A stretch of 10,493 nt of DNA. It comes from Thermoplasmatota archaeon. Lineage in GTDB: Archaea > Thermoplasmatota > E2 > JACPAO01 > JAHFTW01. Positions 1-5,698 of this stretch are shown here, piece after piece. Positions within the stretch are counted from its first letter, which is position 1; each line of letters starts with the position of its first letter. Made by a program: the position numbers and the translations under genes. Below the pieces are notes generated by a model, which had not been told where the DNA came from, did no database searches, and saw nothing but the letters and a program-made list of their open reading frames with translations. The stretch is taken from the NCBI GenBank assembly GCA_028289805.1, contig JANQNI010000023.1, positions 1 through 10,493 on the forward strand, in the 5' to 3' direction.

Positions 1-759
1 ACCGCGTCCCCCGCCCGCCCCCTGGCCCCCCTCCTGGCCTCCTGGGATTCGGACGCGATGCTCGACGACGTCCTGCCCCGCCTGCCCCGCGACCCGCACC
101 GCGACGAGCCGGGCAACCCCCACTTCGAGTACCGGCAGGAGACCGTCGAGAACTACGAGTCCGAGTGGGACTCCCGGTACTTCGAGGCGTACCTGCGCAG
201 CCGCGACGACCTCAGCGACGACTTCCTGGCCTTCCTGGACGCCTGGAGCGAGGACGAGGTGCGCCACAGCCGCGGCTTCGCCCGCATCTACGCCGCCGTC
301 TTCGAGGAGGACTTCGACGCCCTCTGGAGCGCCCTGCCGGCGCGCGAGGCCACCAGCGACTTCTCGCCCGTCGCCCACGTCTTCGAGGACGAGTTCCACG
401 TCCTGACCATCTTCGCCTTCGACGAACTGTGCACCACGCGGGCCTACTGCCACGAGCGGGACACCTACTTCGACGGCCCCGGGGGCTTCGGCGGCGGCCT
501 GCTGAAGGAGTGGATGAGCAACGTGGCCCGCGACGAGGCGTACCACCTCGCCAACTGCCTGCGGCTGCTGCGCAAGCACCACGCCCACCGGCTCCACGAG
601 GTGCCCGCAGTCTTCGAGAAGCTGAAGGCGCTGGCGCACCTGGACCTGCCCTACGGCGGCACCTTCGTCCTCGACCAGGGGCTCTACCTGGACGACCCCG
701 AGTACACCCAGTCCATCATGGACGAGGTGTGCACCCGGCTGCAGCCTGGGGTGGCGTAG
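1..759 (+). CDS. Ferritin-like diiron protein, acyl-ACP-desaturase-like (probably 5' partial)
   Basis: The frame is open to the left edge and GC-rich at third positions from base 1, so the gene probably begins outside the window. An ATG at 58 would give 233 residues but has no visible Shine-Dalgarno or TATA element. Counting from that Met, two ExxH motifs are clear: E67-V-R-H70 inside EDEVRH, and E160-A-Y-H163 inside RDEAYH. A helix-borne glutamate lies at 123 (FDELC), and candidates for the first ligand are E28, E31, E34 or E36. The order E, ExxH, E, ExxH and the roughly 37-residue spacings match the four-helix diiron proteins, with acyl-ACP desaturases and related oxygenases the closest in pattern. 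I infer an oxygen-using or redox iron enzyme in the cytoplasm; the substrate is unknown. The product is soluble, with no signal peptide seen. It ends 80 bases before the next plus-strand gene. Confidence 0.75.
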   Translation, partial: TASPARPLAPLLASWDSDAMLDDVLPRLPRDPHRDEPGNPHFEYRQETVENYESEWDSRYFEAYLRSRDDLSDDFLAFLDAWSEDEVRHSRGFARIYAAVFEEDFDALWSALPAREATSDFSPVAHVFEDEFHVLTIFAFDELCTTRAYCHERDTYFDGPGGFGGGLLKEWMSNVARDEAYHLANCLRLLRKHHAHRLHEVPAVFEKLKALAHLDLPYGGTFVLDQGLYLDDPEYTQSIMDEVCTRLQPGVA

Positions 760-802
760 GGGCGCGGGGGTCGTGGGCGACCGTTCGACCCTTGTCCGAA
801 TG

Positions 803-833
803 CCCTTATACGCACCGACGGCCCCATGTCGGT
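803..833 (+). promoter_or_regulatory. TATA-like box and inverted repeat before the surface-protein gene
   Basis: CTTATA at 805-810 lies about 30 bases before the ATG at 840, the spacing of an archaeal TATA box feeding an almost leaderless mRNA. Just downstream, ACCGAC (814-819) and GTCGGT (828-833) form a perfect 6-base inverted repeat with an 8-base spacer. This sits where a repressor would block initiation. The TATA box is reasonable; the operator role is inference. Confidence 0.5.
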
Positions 834-839
834 GTAGCC

Positions 840-2291
840 ATGCGTCTGCTTCCCGTGTTCGTCGCCCTCCTGCTGGCGTCCCTGCCCCTCGCGGGCGCCC
901 AGGGTGACGACCCCCGCGACGGCCAGGAACCGGATTCCACTTCCGGCTCCGACCCTGACGACCCGGGGTCCAACCCGCAGGACCCCGAGGACCCGACGGA
1001 GCCGGGCGGAAGCGGACCGGACCACTCGGACCGCCCCGGCGCCGCCGACGACAACCGCACCGGCGACGACCGTGACCGCAACGAGACGGACACCGACGAC
1101 AACCGCACGGACGCCCCCACCTTCGCCGACCGCTGCCGCACGGACCCGGACCATTCCGCCTGCCGGGCCGACCGGGAGCGCTTCCGGGACGCGGCGCAGG
1201 ACGTCGAGCGGCGGGCCGAGCACGTCTCCTTCGAGGTGGACCGCCACAACCGCACCCTGCTGGACTACGCCGTCGACGGCCGACTCCTCTTCGACGCCGT
1301 GACGTTCACGGACCCGAACCCCGTGCAGGTCCGCCTCGGCGGCTCCGAGCTGGTGCTGCGCACCAACGAGTCCGGCCTGCGCCTGCGCGACACCCCCCGG
1401 GGCAACCTGGAGTTCAAGAGCGAGGAGCACGCCCTCGTCCTGGACCTGAGCGCCGGCGCCCGGCTGGACCAGCACGCCCGCACCGAGCGCGGCCACTTCG
1501 TCGTGCTGGACTACCCCGGCGCCGTGGGCAAGCTGGCGGCCGACCGCATCGTCATCGACGACGACGTGCTGAGCGTGTACGGCTTCGCCGCCTTCCACGT
1601 CGAGCCGGAGCCGCCGGCGGAGCCCGAGCCCAGCCCCGGCCGGCAGGCCGTCGACGACGCCATCGAGCGCGCCGAGGTGCAGCGCCAACTGGGTGCCCGC
1701 GTGGCCATCCGTGCCCTCGCGGCCGCAGGCGTGGCTGCTGAGTCGGACGACGCGGGCGCGTCCCCGGGCCCCGCCCCCACCAGCGCCGAGGTGACGGAGT
1801 TCGACGACATGCAGGTCAACGTCACCGTCCCCGACGTGCTGCGCCACAACAGCACCATCGACGTGGTCGTCACCGCCAAGCTGGACGAGGGCCGCACGGT
1901 GGCGCTGGAGCTGGACCCCGCCGTGCTGGACGGCCTCTCGGTCGCCGCCGGCCCCGACGTGGCGCCGCGCTACTTCGACCTCAACGACGACGGCACGTGG
2001 ACGGAGGTGGTCTTCCGCAAGGCCGCCAGCATCCACGACATCCTGGACCCCGACGACGACGCGGGCCAGCCCGAGTACTGGATCGTCGAGGACGAGGACG
2101 GCCTGCAGGTGCTCGTCAGCTTCCCCCACTGGAGCACCCACCGTGTCACCCTGACGCTCCAGGAGGTCGTGGAGTTCCTGAGCCAGCCCAGCGTCGTCGT
2201 GGGCATCCTGGCGGGCGTCGGCGGCGTCGCCGTGGCGGCCGTCACCCTGCTGTGGCCCCGCCGCCGCGACGAGGACCCGGCGTTCTACTGA
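840..2291 (+). CDS. Secreted, membrane-anchored surface protein with glycosylation-rich acidic stalk
   Basis: This is a 483-residue protein of no family I recognise. Residues 1-20 are a clear Sec signal peptide ending in AGAQ. Residues 22-93 are a low-complexity stalk rich in Asp, Pro, Gly and Ser (DDP, DPDDP, DPEDPTEP). N-glycosylation sequons occur at N72, N81, N88, N137, N176, N327 and N337. The only two cysteines after the signal, C99 and C108, could form a disulfide. Residues 130-255 look like a beta-rich domain, 255-315 a Pro/Ala-rich linker, and 316-440 a second beta-rich domain. A single transmembrane helix (about 452-472) is followed by WPRRRDED, placing most of the protein outside the cell. 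The ATG at 840 was chosen because it begins the signal peptide and lies 30 bases after a TATA-like box. The gene overlaps the convergent regulator gene by 7 bases. Confidence 0.8.
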   Translation: MRLLPVFVALLLASLPLAGAQGDDPRDGQEPDSTSGSDPDDPGSNPQDPEDPTEPGGSGPDHSDRPGAADDNRTGDDRDRNETDTDDNRTDAPTFADRCRTDPDHSACRADRERFRDAAQDVERRAEHVSFEVDRHNRTLLDYAVDGRLLFDAVTFTDPNPVQVRLGGSELVLRTNESGLRLRDTPRGNLEFKSEEHALVLDLSAGARLDQHARTERGHFVVLDYPGAVGKLAADRIVIDDDVLSVYGFAAFHVEPEPPAEPEPSPGRQAVDDAIERAEVQRQLGARVAIRALAAAGVAAESDDAGASPGPAPTSAEVTEFDDMQVNVTVPDVLRHNSTIDVVVTAKLDEGRTVALELDPAVLDGLSVAAGPDVAPRYFDLNDDGTWTEVVFRKAASIHDILDPDDDAGQPEYWIVEDEDGLQVLVSFPHWSTHRVTLTLQEVVEFLSQPSVVVGILAGVGGVAVAAVTLLWPRRRDEDPAFY

Positions 2292-3064
2292 CGCGCCAAC
2301 GGGTCGCGCTGCTTCCCGGTCTCCTCGTGCCCTGCGTCGCCGGCCGGCGCCGCGCCGTCGGCTCCCTCCGGGGCCGCCTGCCCGTCCGCCGCGTCCGGGG
2401 TCGGCTCGGCGTGGTGGGCCCGCTGCGCCTCCCGGTCGGCGTCCGTGCGCGCCTCGGCGGCCTCGATGGCCTGCTCCACCACGTCCTTCTCCCCGCCGCC
2501 CTTGGCCTTCTTGCGTCGGGGGCGCGGCGGGTGCAGTTCGAGCCAGGTGCCGGCGAAGGCGTCGACGACGTCGTCCAAGAACGACGTGCGGTAGGTGACG
2601 AGGACGTTGGCGACGCGCTCCTCGTCGAGGAGCGTGAGGTGCTTGGTGCGGCCGGCGGGCTCCTCGTGCAGCAGGTCGGCGGCCTTGAGCTTCTTCAGGT
2701 GGAAGCTGAGCGTCGGCCCCGAGAGCCCGGTGGCCTCCTTCAGTTCCTTCGGGGTGCTGCCCGGGTGCAGCAGCAGGTGGGCGGCGACGCGGCGGGGGCC
2801 CTCCTGGCGCACCAGGTACAGGATGTCCTTGTCGCGCCGGTCCATGCCCTCGGCGGGGTAGAACGCCTTGAAGCCCCCCGTCTCCCGCGTGACGAGGTGG
2901 TCCGTCTTGACCAACTGGTAGCAGTGGTACTCCATGGTGCTGACGGGCAGGTCCAGCCGTTCGGCCAGGGCGCGCAGGTGCAATCCCGGGTTCTCCGAGA
3001 CGCACCGCACGATGCGCTGCCGGACCTCCAGGTCCAGGACCTTCTCCTTCGTCGGCGGGGGCAT
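2285..3064 (-). CDS. Tandem winged-helix (ArsR/MarR-like) transcriptional regulator
   Basis: This 259-residue protein has two consecutive winged-helix domains. The first spans about residues 12-70, with recognition helix LPVSTMEYHCYQL and wing ending KAFYP. The second spans about 77-147, with helices PKELKEATGL and SGPTLSFHLKKL and wing GRTKHLTL. This double-domain layout is common in archaeal regulators, mostly uncharacterised. After a short helix (150-178) there is a basic patch (RPRRKKAKGGGEK, 181-193) and then a 60-residue disordered tail rich in Ala, Asp, Glu and Gly. It is the last gene of a four-gene minus-strand operon, starting 7 bases after the stop of the small membrane protein, so the two are probably translationally coupled. 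Its ATG is the first in frame after that stop. The 3' end overlaps the surface-protein gene on the other strand. Ligand and targets are unknown; there is no obvious metal-binding cysteine set (C21 and C48 only). Confidence 0.85.
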   Translation of the reverse strand: MPPPTKEKVLDLEVRQRIVRCVSENPGLHLRALAERLDLPVSTMEYHCYQLVKTDHLVTRETGGFKAFYPAEGMDRRDKDILYLVRQEGPRRVAAHLLLHPGSTPKELKEATGLSGPTLSFHLKKLKAADLLHEEPAGRTKHLTLLDEERVANVLVTYRTSFLDDVVDAFAGTWLELHPPRPRRKKAKGGGEKDVVEQAIEAAEARTDADREAQRAHHAEPTPDAADGQAAPEGADGAAPAGDAGHEETGKQRDPLARQ

Positions 3065-3071
3065 GGTGGGC

Positions 3072-3359
3072 CTATCGTTTCAGGACGGCGAGGTACAGGG
3101 CGGCCACGATGGCGAGGTTCACCGCCGCCAGGACGGGCATGGCGTCCAGGGACTCGGCCAGTTCGCCGCGCCGCGCGTAGGCGTCCAGGGTGAAGAACAG
3201 CCCCTGCCCGGCGAAGCCCAGGAATGCCAGGCTCACCCACAGCAGCTTGCCGTTGCGCACCCGCGCGTAGGAGGCGAGCCCGACGACGAGCAGCAGCAGG
3301 GACAGCCCCGTCAGCAGCACGCCGACGGCGACGGCCAGGTTGGCCTGGAGGCCACCCAT
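3072..3359 (-). CDS. Small three-helix membrane protein next to a winged-helix regulator
   Basis: This 95-residue protein is almost wholly hydrophobic. Its likely transmembrane segments are at residues 6-30 (rich in V, L and G), 38-57 and 75-93, with short charged loops (YARVRNGK and DAYARRGELAES). The ATG at 3359 begins directly before the first helix. It lies 23 bases after the YkgJ-type gene and 7 bases before the winged-helix regulator. Small membrane proteins of this size paired with winged-helix regulators are familiar in haloarchaea (the DUF7521 type, from memory); the resemblance in size, helix layout and neighbour is suggestive but not proved. By context I infer a membrane partner or sensor for the regulator. 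No catalytic motif is visible. Confidence 0.75.
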   Translation of the reverse strand: MGGLQANLAVAVGVLLTGLSLLLLVVGLASYARVRNGKLLWVSLAFLGFAGQGLFFTLDAYARRGELAESLDAMPVLAAVNLAIVAALYLAVLKR

Positions 3360-3382
3360 GCCCCCGTATGCGGGCGCGGGGG

Positions 3383-3880
3383 TCAAGGGGGTTGCGACCC
3401 GCTTCCGGCGCTGTGCGCGCGCAGCCGCGCCCGCCGCTCCGCCTCCAGCCGGTCGCCCAGCCGCCGCACGGCGTCCCCGACGGCCCGCGGCAGCCGGAAG
3501 TCCTCGGTGTGGGGGCAGTAGTCCGCATCCAGCGCCGCCTGCCGCAACCCCTCGTCCCACGCGGCAGGGTAGAGGCGGCAACCCTCCGGGCGGTCCGCCC
3601 ACACGGAGCAGCGGCCGGCGGGGTCCAGGAAGATGCACGGCCGGGGCGTGGCACCGGGGGCGGCGTGGCTGCCCCGCGCGGGGGGCGCGTCCCGGGTGCG
3701 CAACTGGAGGAACCCGTCGTCGGCCTCGAACCAGAAGTCGTCGTCGGGCCGCGCCGCGCGCAGCCGCGCCAGGTCGGCCTCCGTGAGAATCATCTCGATG
3801 TCGTGGCAGCACGCCGAGCACCCGTGCCGGGAGCAGGGGTCGACGGCGCCCACGAAGGGGATGGAGGGGAGGGACGCCAC
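3383..3880 (-). CDS. YkgJ-family (UPF0153) cysteine-cluster protein, putative metal-chelating domain
   Basis: This 165-residue protein carries the signature of the YkgJ family. It has an N-terminal cluster C16-x4-C21-x2-C24-C25, then C82 (PCIFLD), C91 (GRCSVW) and C101 in RPEGCRLYP, with a further cysteine at 122. These eight cysteines are expected to bind zinc or an iron-sulfur cluster; the family's biological role is poorly known. The C-terminal 35 residues are Arg/Ala-rich and probably helical. The start is a GTG at 3880, only 4 bases after the stop of the dUTPase-like gene, and no in-frame ATG exists before the first cysteine cluster. It is the second gene of the operon, followed after 23 bases by the small membrane protein. 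Confidence 0.85.
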   Translation of the reverse strand: MASLPSIPFVGAVDPCSRHGCSACCHDIEMILTEADLARLRAARPDDDFWFEADDGFLQLRTRDAPPARGSHAAPGATPRPCIFLDPAGRCSVWADRPEGCRLYPAAWDEGLRQAALDADYCPHTEDFRLPRAVGDAVRRLGDRLEAERRARLRAHSAGSGSQPP

Positions 3881-3884
3881 GCGG

Positions 3885-4367
3885 TCACTTGGCGAGCGTG
3901 ATGCCCGTCTGGCCCTGGTAGTTGCCCGACCGCTGCGCGTAGGCGGCCTGCGGCGGCGTCTTCAGGTCCTCCAGGACGATCTGGCAGAACCGGTCGCCCA
4001 CGGGAATCTCCACGGGCTCGTGGCTGGCGTTGAAGCAGCCGACCGTCAGGTTGCCGTGGAAGCCCGCGTCCACCTTGCCGAAGGACGCCAGCACGCCGCG
4101 GCGGGCGTAGCTGCTGCGGATCCACAGGGAGCCGACGGCGTCCACGGGCATCTCCAGGAACTCCTGGGTGCCCAGAACGAAGCGCTCGCCGGGGGGCACC
4201 GTCACGGTGCCCTCGCTCACCGGCGCCTCCATCTGGCCCAGCACCTGCACGTGCCCGATGCGCAGGTCGAGTCCGTTCGGGGTCAGGTCGTCGGGGCGCC
4301 ACGGCGTCGCCTTGAAGTCGCCCGCCTCCACGGCGGCGAGGAAGTCGGAGTCGGACCAGGTGGCCAT
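3885..4367 (-). CDS. dUTPase/dCTP-deaminase family protein lacking the deaminase glutamate
   Basis: This 160-residue protein belongs to the trimeric dUTPase/dCTP deaminase fold. Motifs in order are: PNGLDLRIG (30-38), RSSYARRGV (84-92), VDAGFHGNLTV (99-109), GDRFCQIVLE (124-133) and the C-terminal closing loop SGNYQGQTGIT (147-157). The RSSxAR and YQGQxG elements are typical of the Dcd branch. From memory of E. coli Dcd, its catalytic Glu in VLEFYN aligns without gaps to G110 in TVGCFN here. Deamination therefore looks unlikely, and dUTP (or dCTP) pyrophosphatase activity, or a changed function, is more likely. Such enzymes keep uracil out of DNA. The ATG at 4367 lies 27 bases after a TATA-like box, which fits a leaderless mRNA. 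It is first in a four-gene operon. The frame stays open far upstream but without family sequence. The fold is secure; the exact reaction is not. Confidence 0.88.
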   Translation of the reverse strand: MATWSDSDFLAAVEAGDFKATPWRPDDLTPNGLDLRIGHVQVLGQMEAPVSEGTVTVPPGERFVLGTQEFLEMPVDAVGSLWIRSSYARRGVLASFGKVDAGFHGNLTVGCFNASHEPVEIPVGDRFCQIVLEDLKTPPQAAYAQRSGNYQGQTGITLAK

Positions 4368-4375
4368 GGCGCGGC

Positions 4376-4397
4376 GAGCCCGTCCGGGCTCATAACC
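4376..4397 (-). promoter_or_regulatory. Promoter of the dUTPase-like operon with short palindrome
   Basis: Read on the minus strand, GGTTATGAG (4397-4389) is a TATA-like element centred about 27 bases before the ATG at 4367. Overlapping its downstream end, GAGCCCG (4376-4382) and CGGGCTC (4385-4391) form a perfect 7-base inverted repeat with a 2-base spacer. It could be an operator or a 5'-end hairpin. The 178-base gap 4368-4545 holds no other gene that I can support. Confidence 0.5.
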
Positions 4398-4545
4398 GTG
4401 GCCGACAAGGGGGTGGGGACGGGCCGCCGATGCAGGAGGGTGGCCCGCCCCCGAAATCAACCAACCAGGGAGGATGGTGCGAAGGGAACCGCTGGGTACG
4501 ATAACCCTTGTTGTCACTGAACCGGATGGCTTCAGCCGCGCACGG

Positions 4546-5004
4546 TCACAACGCCTTGACGCGCAGCGGCAACGACATCGCCCCGTCCACGGACCACGCG
4601 ATGCGCCATTCGCCTCCCTGCACCGGAATCCGCAACCGCCCGTCGCCCAGGCTCGCCCCCGGCGCCGCCACCCCCGCTGCGTCGTCGTGCAGGAACGCCC
4701 CCTCCCGGTACACCGTCTCCGACCCGTCCGGCGCCACGAACACCACCGAGACGTCGCCCACGAGCCGCACCGGCCCCTCCGTGTTGACGAACAACTCCAC
4801 GTACCCCGACGCCGGCGCCTCGAAGGAGACCTCCCCCGCGCCCCCCGGCGCCGACGCCGACAGGGTGCCGTTCCACAACAACACCACCTCCGGCACCGAC
4901 GGTTCCGGCGTCGGCGGGACGTAGGACTCCGACTCCGCCGCGTCGGGTGCGGGGTCCGCGCAGCCGGAGAGCAGCAACAGCAGCAGAGCAGGCCACGCGC
5001 GCAC
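4546..5004 (-). CDS. Small secreted lipoprotein, unknown function
   Basis: This 152-residue protein starts at a GTG (5004), chosen because it gives a short, textbook lipoprotein signal: Arg2, a run of leucines, and the lipobox LSGC with the lipidated Cys at 15. Residues 16-38 are a Pro/Glu/Ser linker. The rest (about 40-152) is predicted to be all beta, with alternating hydrophobic residues (SGYVELFVN, VSVVFVAPDGS) and a GGEWRIAW strand near the end. The pattern recalls jelly-roll domains that close secreted proteins, but I cannot assign a family. One N-glycosylation sequon (NGT, residue 45) is present. It is monocistronic: the operon promoter follows 178 bases downstream, and a divergent tRNA gene lies 88 bases upstream. 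No clear TATA element was found. An apparent in-frame extension far upstream runs antisense to other genes and was not accepted. Confidence 0.72.
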   Translation of the reverse strand: MRAWPALLLLLLSGCADPAPDAAESESYVPPTPEPSVPEVVLLWNGTLSASAPGGAGEVSFEAPASGYVELFVNTEGPVRLVGDVSVVFVAPDGSETVYREGAFLHDDAAGVAAPGASLGDGRLRIPVQGGEWRIAWSVDGAMSLPLRVKAL

Positions 5005-5054
5005 GGTTGGGACGGGTCGCGGGAGGCCATCAGCGTTGCGTCCACGTTGCGCCA

Positions 5055-5064
5055 CCTTCAAGAG
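5055..5064 (+). promoter_or_regulatory. Possible tRNA promoter element
   Basis: CTTCAAGAG is the only A/T-richer patch in the 88 bases before the tRNA and lies about 33 bases upstream of it. It resembles the ATTCAAG patch placed before the winged-helix gene at 5378. Weak by itself. Confidence 0.25.
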
Positions 5065-5092
5065 GCGAGGTCGGGTCGCTCGGCCCCTACCC

Positions 5093-5165
5093 GGCCCCAT
5101 GGGGTAGTTTGGTATCCTCCGGCGTTTGGGACGCCGTGACCTGCGTTCAAATCGCGGTGGGGCCA
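5093..5165 (+). tRNA. tRNA-Pro (anticodon UGG)
   Basis: The full cloverleaf can be drawn by hand over 73 bases. The acceptor stem GGCCCCA (5093-5099) pairs perfectly with TGGGGCC (5158-5164), and the discriminator base is A5165. T8 and G9 are followed by a D arm (5102-5118) containing AG...GG. The anticodon stem CGGCG/CGCCG (5120-5124/5132-5136) closes the loop TTTGGGA, giving anticodon TGG (5127-5129) with G37, as expected for proline. A 4-base variable loop TGAC leads to the T stem CTGCG/CGCGG with loop TTCAAAT (5146-5152). CCA is not encoded (CTG follows) and there is no intron. The D stem is short, with a T-T mismatch at its inner end. Confidence 0.95.
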
Positions 5166-5300
5166 CTGTCACGCCACAACGCTGCGGCCTCAGAGGTACA
5201 TCTGCTGCATGAGCTGGACCGTGAAGTCCGTCTCGTCGTGCGGTTCCATGGCATCGACTGGGCGCCGATGGCGCTTGGGGGTGCTGGTGAACGCGCGGAA

Positions 5301-5343
5301 TCCCCCGGTCCGCCAGGAATGGATATTGGGGGACCCTGGGGGA
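5301..5343. repeat. Imperfect inverted repeat upstream of the small winged-helix gene
   Basis: TCCCCCGGTCC (5301-5311) pairs with GGACCCTGGGGGA (5331-5343) except for a 2-base bulge, with a 19-base loop. It overlaps the left arm of the palindrome at 5335-5361. It could be an extra operator half or a hairpin. The rest of the gap 5166-5377 shows no gene that I can support. Confidence 0.4.
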
Positions 5344-5361
5344 AGATTCAAGCGCCCCAGG
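5335..5361 (+). promoter_or_regulatory. Candidate operator: perfect inverted repeat framing the TATA-like box
   Basis: CCTGGGG (5335-5341) and CCCCAGG (5355-5361) are perfect inverted arms with a 13-base spacer. The spacer holds GATTCAAG, the only TATA-like patch nearby, centred about 29 bases before the ATG at 5378. A dimeric winged-helix protein bound here would cover the core promoter. Autoregulation by the downstream gene product is inference. Confidence 0.5.
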
Positions 5362-5377
5362 CGTATGCTTCGGTTCC

Positions 5378-5653
5378 ATGCGTCGAACCGGCGACCCGAT
5401 TGCCCGCGTCCTGTCGACCCTCGGCGACGAGGGTCCCCTGGAGTACGAGGTGCTGCGCGCCGCCACCGGCCTGAGGGGGCTCGACGTGGTGCAGGCGCTG
5501 GAGGTGCTGGAGCAGGAGGGCCGCGTGCGCATGGACCGCGTCGACGGCCGCGTGCTGTGGCTGCGCAGTTCGCCGCAGGACCTGGCGGACCGGTTCTCGC
5601 AGCGTGTTCCTGGCCGCGTTGGTAGATCCGTCCGGACCGACGCCACGGCATGA
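5378..5653 (+). CDS. Small winged-helix DNA-binding protein
   Basis: This 91-residue protein consists almost only of one winged-helix domain (about residues 6-63). Helix 1 is IARVLSTLGD. Helix 2 (YEVLRAATG) and recognition helix 3 (GLDVVQALEVLEQEG) are followed by the wing RVRMDRVDGRVLWLR. The last 28 residues are basic and probably flexible. It resembles single-domain archaeal regulators of the ArsR/MarR/Lrp-helix type, without metal-binding cysteines. The ATG at 5378 follows a TATA-like patch by 29 bases with no Shine-Dalgarno, fitting a leaderless message. A perfect inverted repeat around that patch suggests it represses itself. It is convergent with the large lipoprotein gene, 45 bases apart. 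Targets are unknown; the exported-protein genes next to it are the obvious candidates. Confidence 0.75.
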   Translation: MRRTGDPIARVLSTLGDEGPLEYEVLRAATGLRGLDVVQALEVLEQEGRVRMDRVDGRVLWLRSSPQDLADRFSQRVPGRVGRSVRTDATA

Positions 5654-5698
5654 TGCATCCATTGCTCCGCATGGAGTAGCAGCGCCCCGCGAATCGGA

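Noticed and set aside
684..3005. 773-codon open frame on the minus strand
   Set aside because: It is antisense to the surface-protein gene and in another frame of the regulator. It is Arg/Gly/Ala/Val-rich with no domain, as expected from GC-rich shadow frames.
3224..4520. Plus-strand open frames across the dUTPase/YkgJ operon
   Set aside because: They are antisense to genes with clear family motifs and encode Arg/Ala/Pro/Gly-rich sequence with no domain.
4368..5045. In-frame upstream extension of the dUTPase-like gene
   Set aside because: It overlaps the small lipoprotein gene in another frame, is Arg/Cys-rich, and family similarity starts only at the ATG at 4367.
5190..5249. 19-residue minus-strand mini-frame beginning MEPHDETDF
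   Set aside because: The peptide looks protein-like, but there is no TATA element or ribosome site before it, and its length is within chance for this composition.
5660..5685. CTCC-GCAT-GGAG hairpin between convergent genes as a terminator
   Set aside because: The stem is only four bases and there is no T-tract on either strand.
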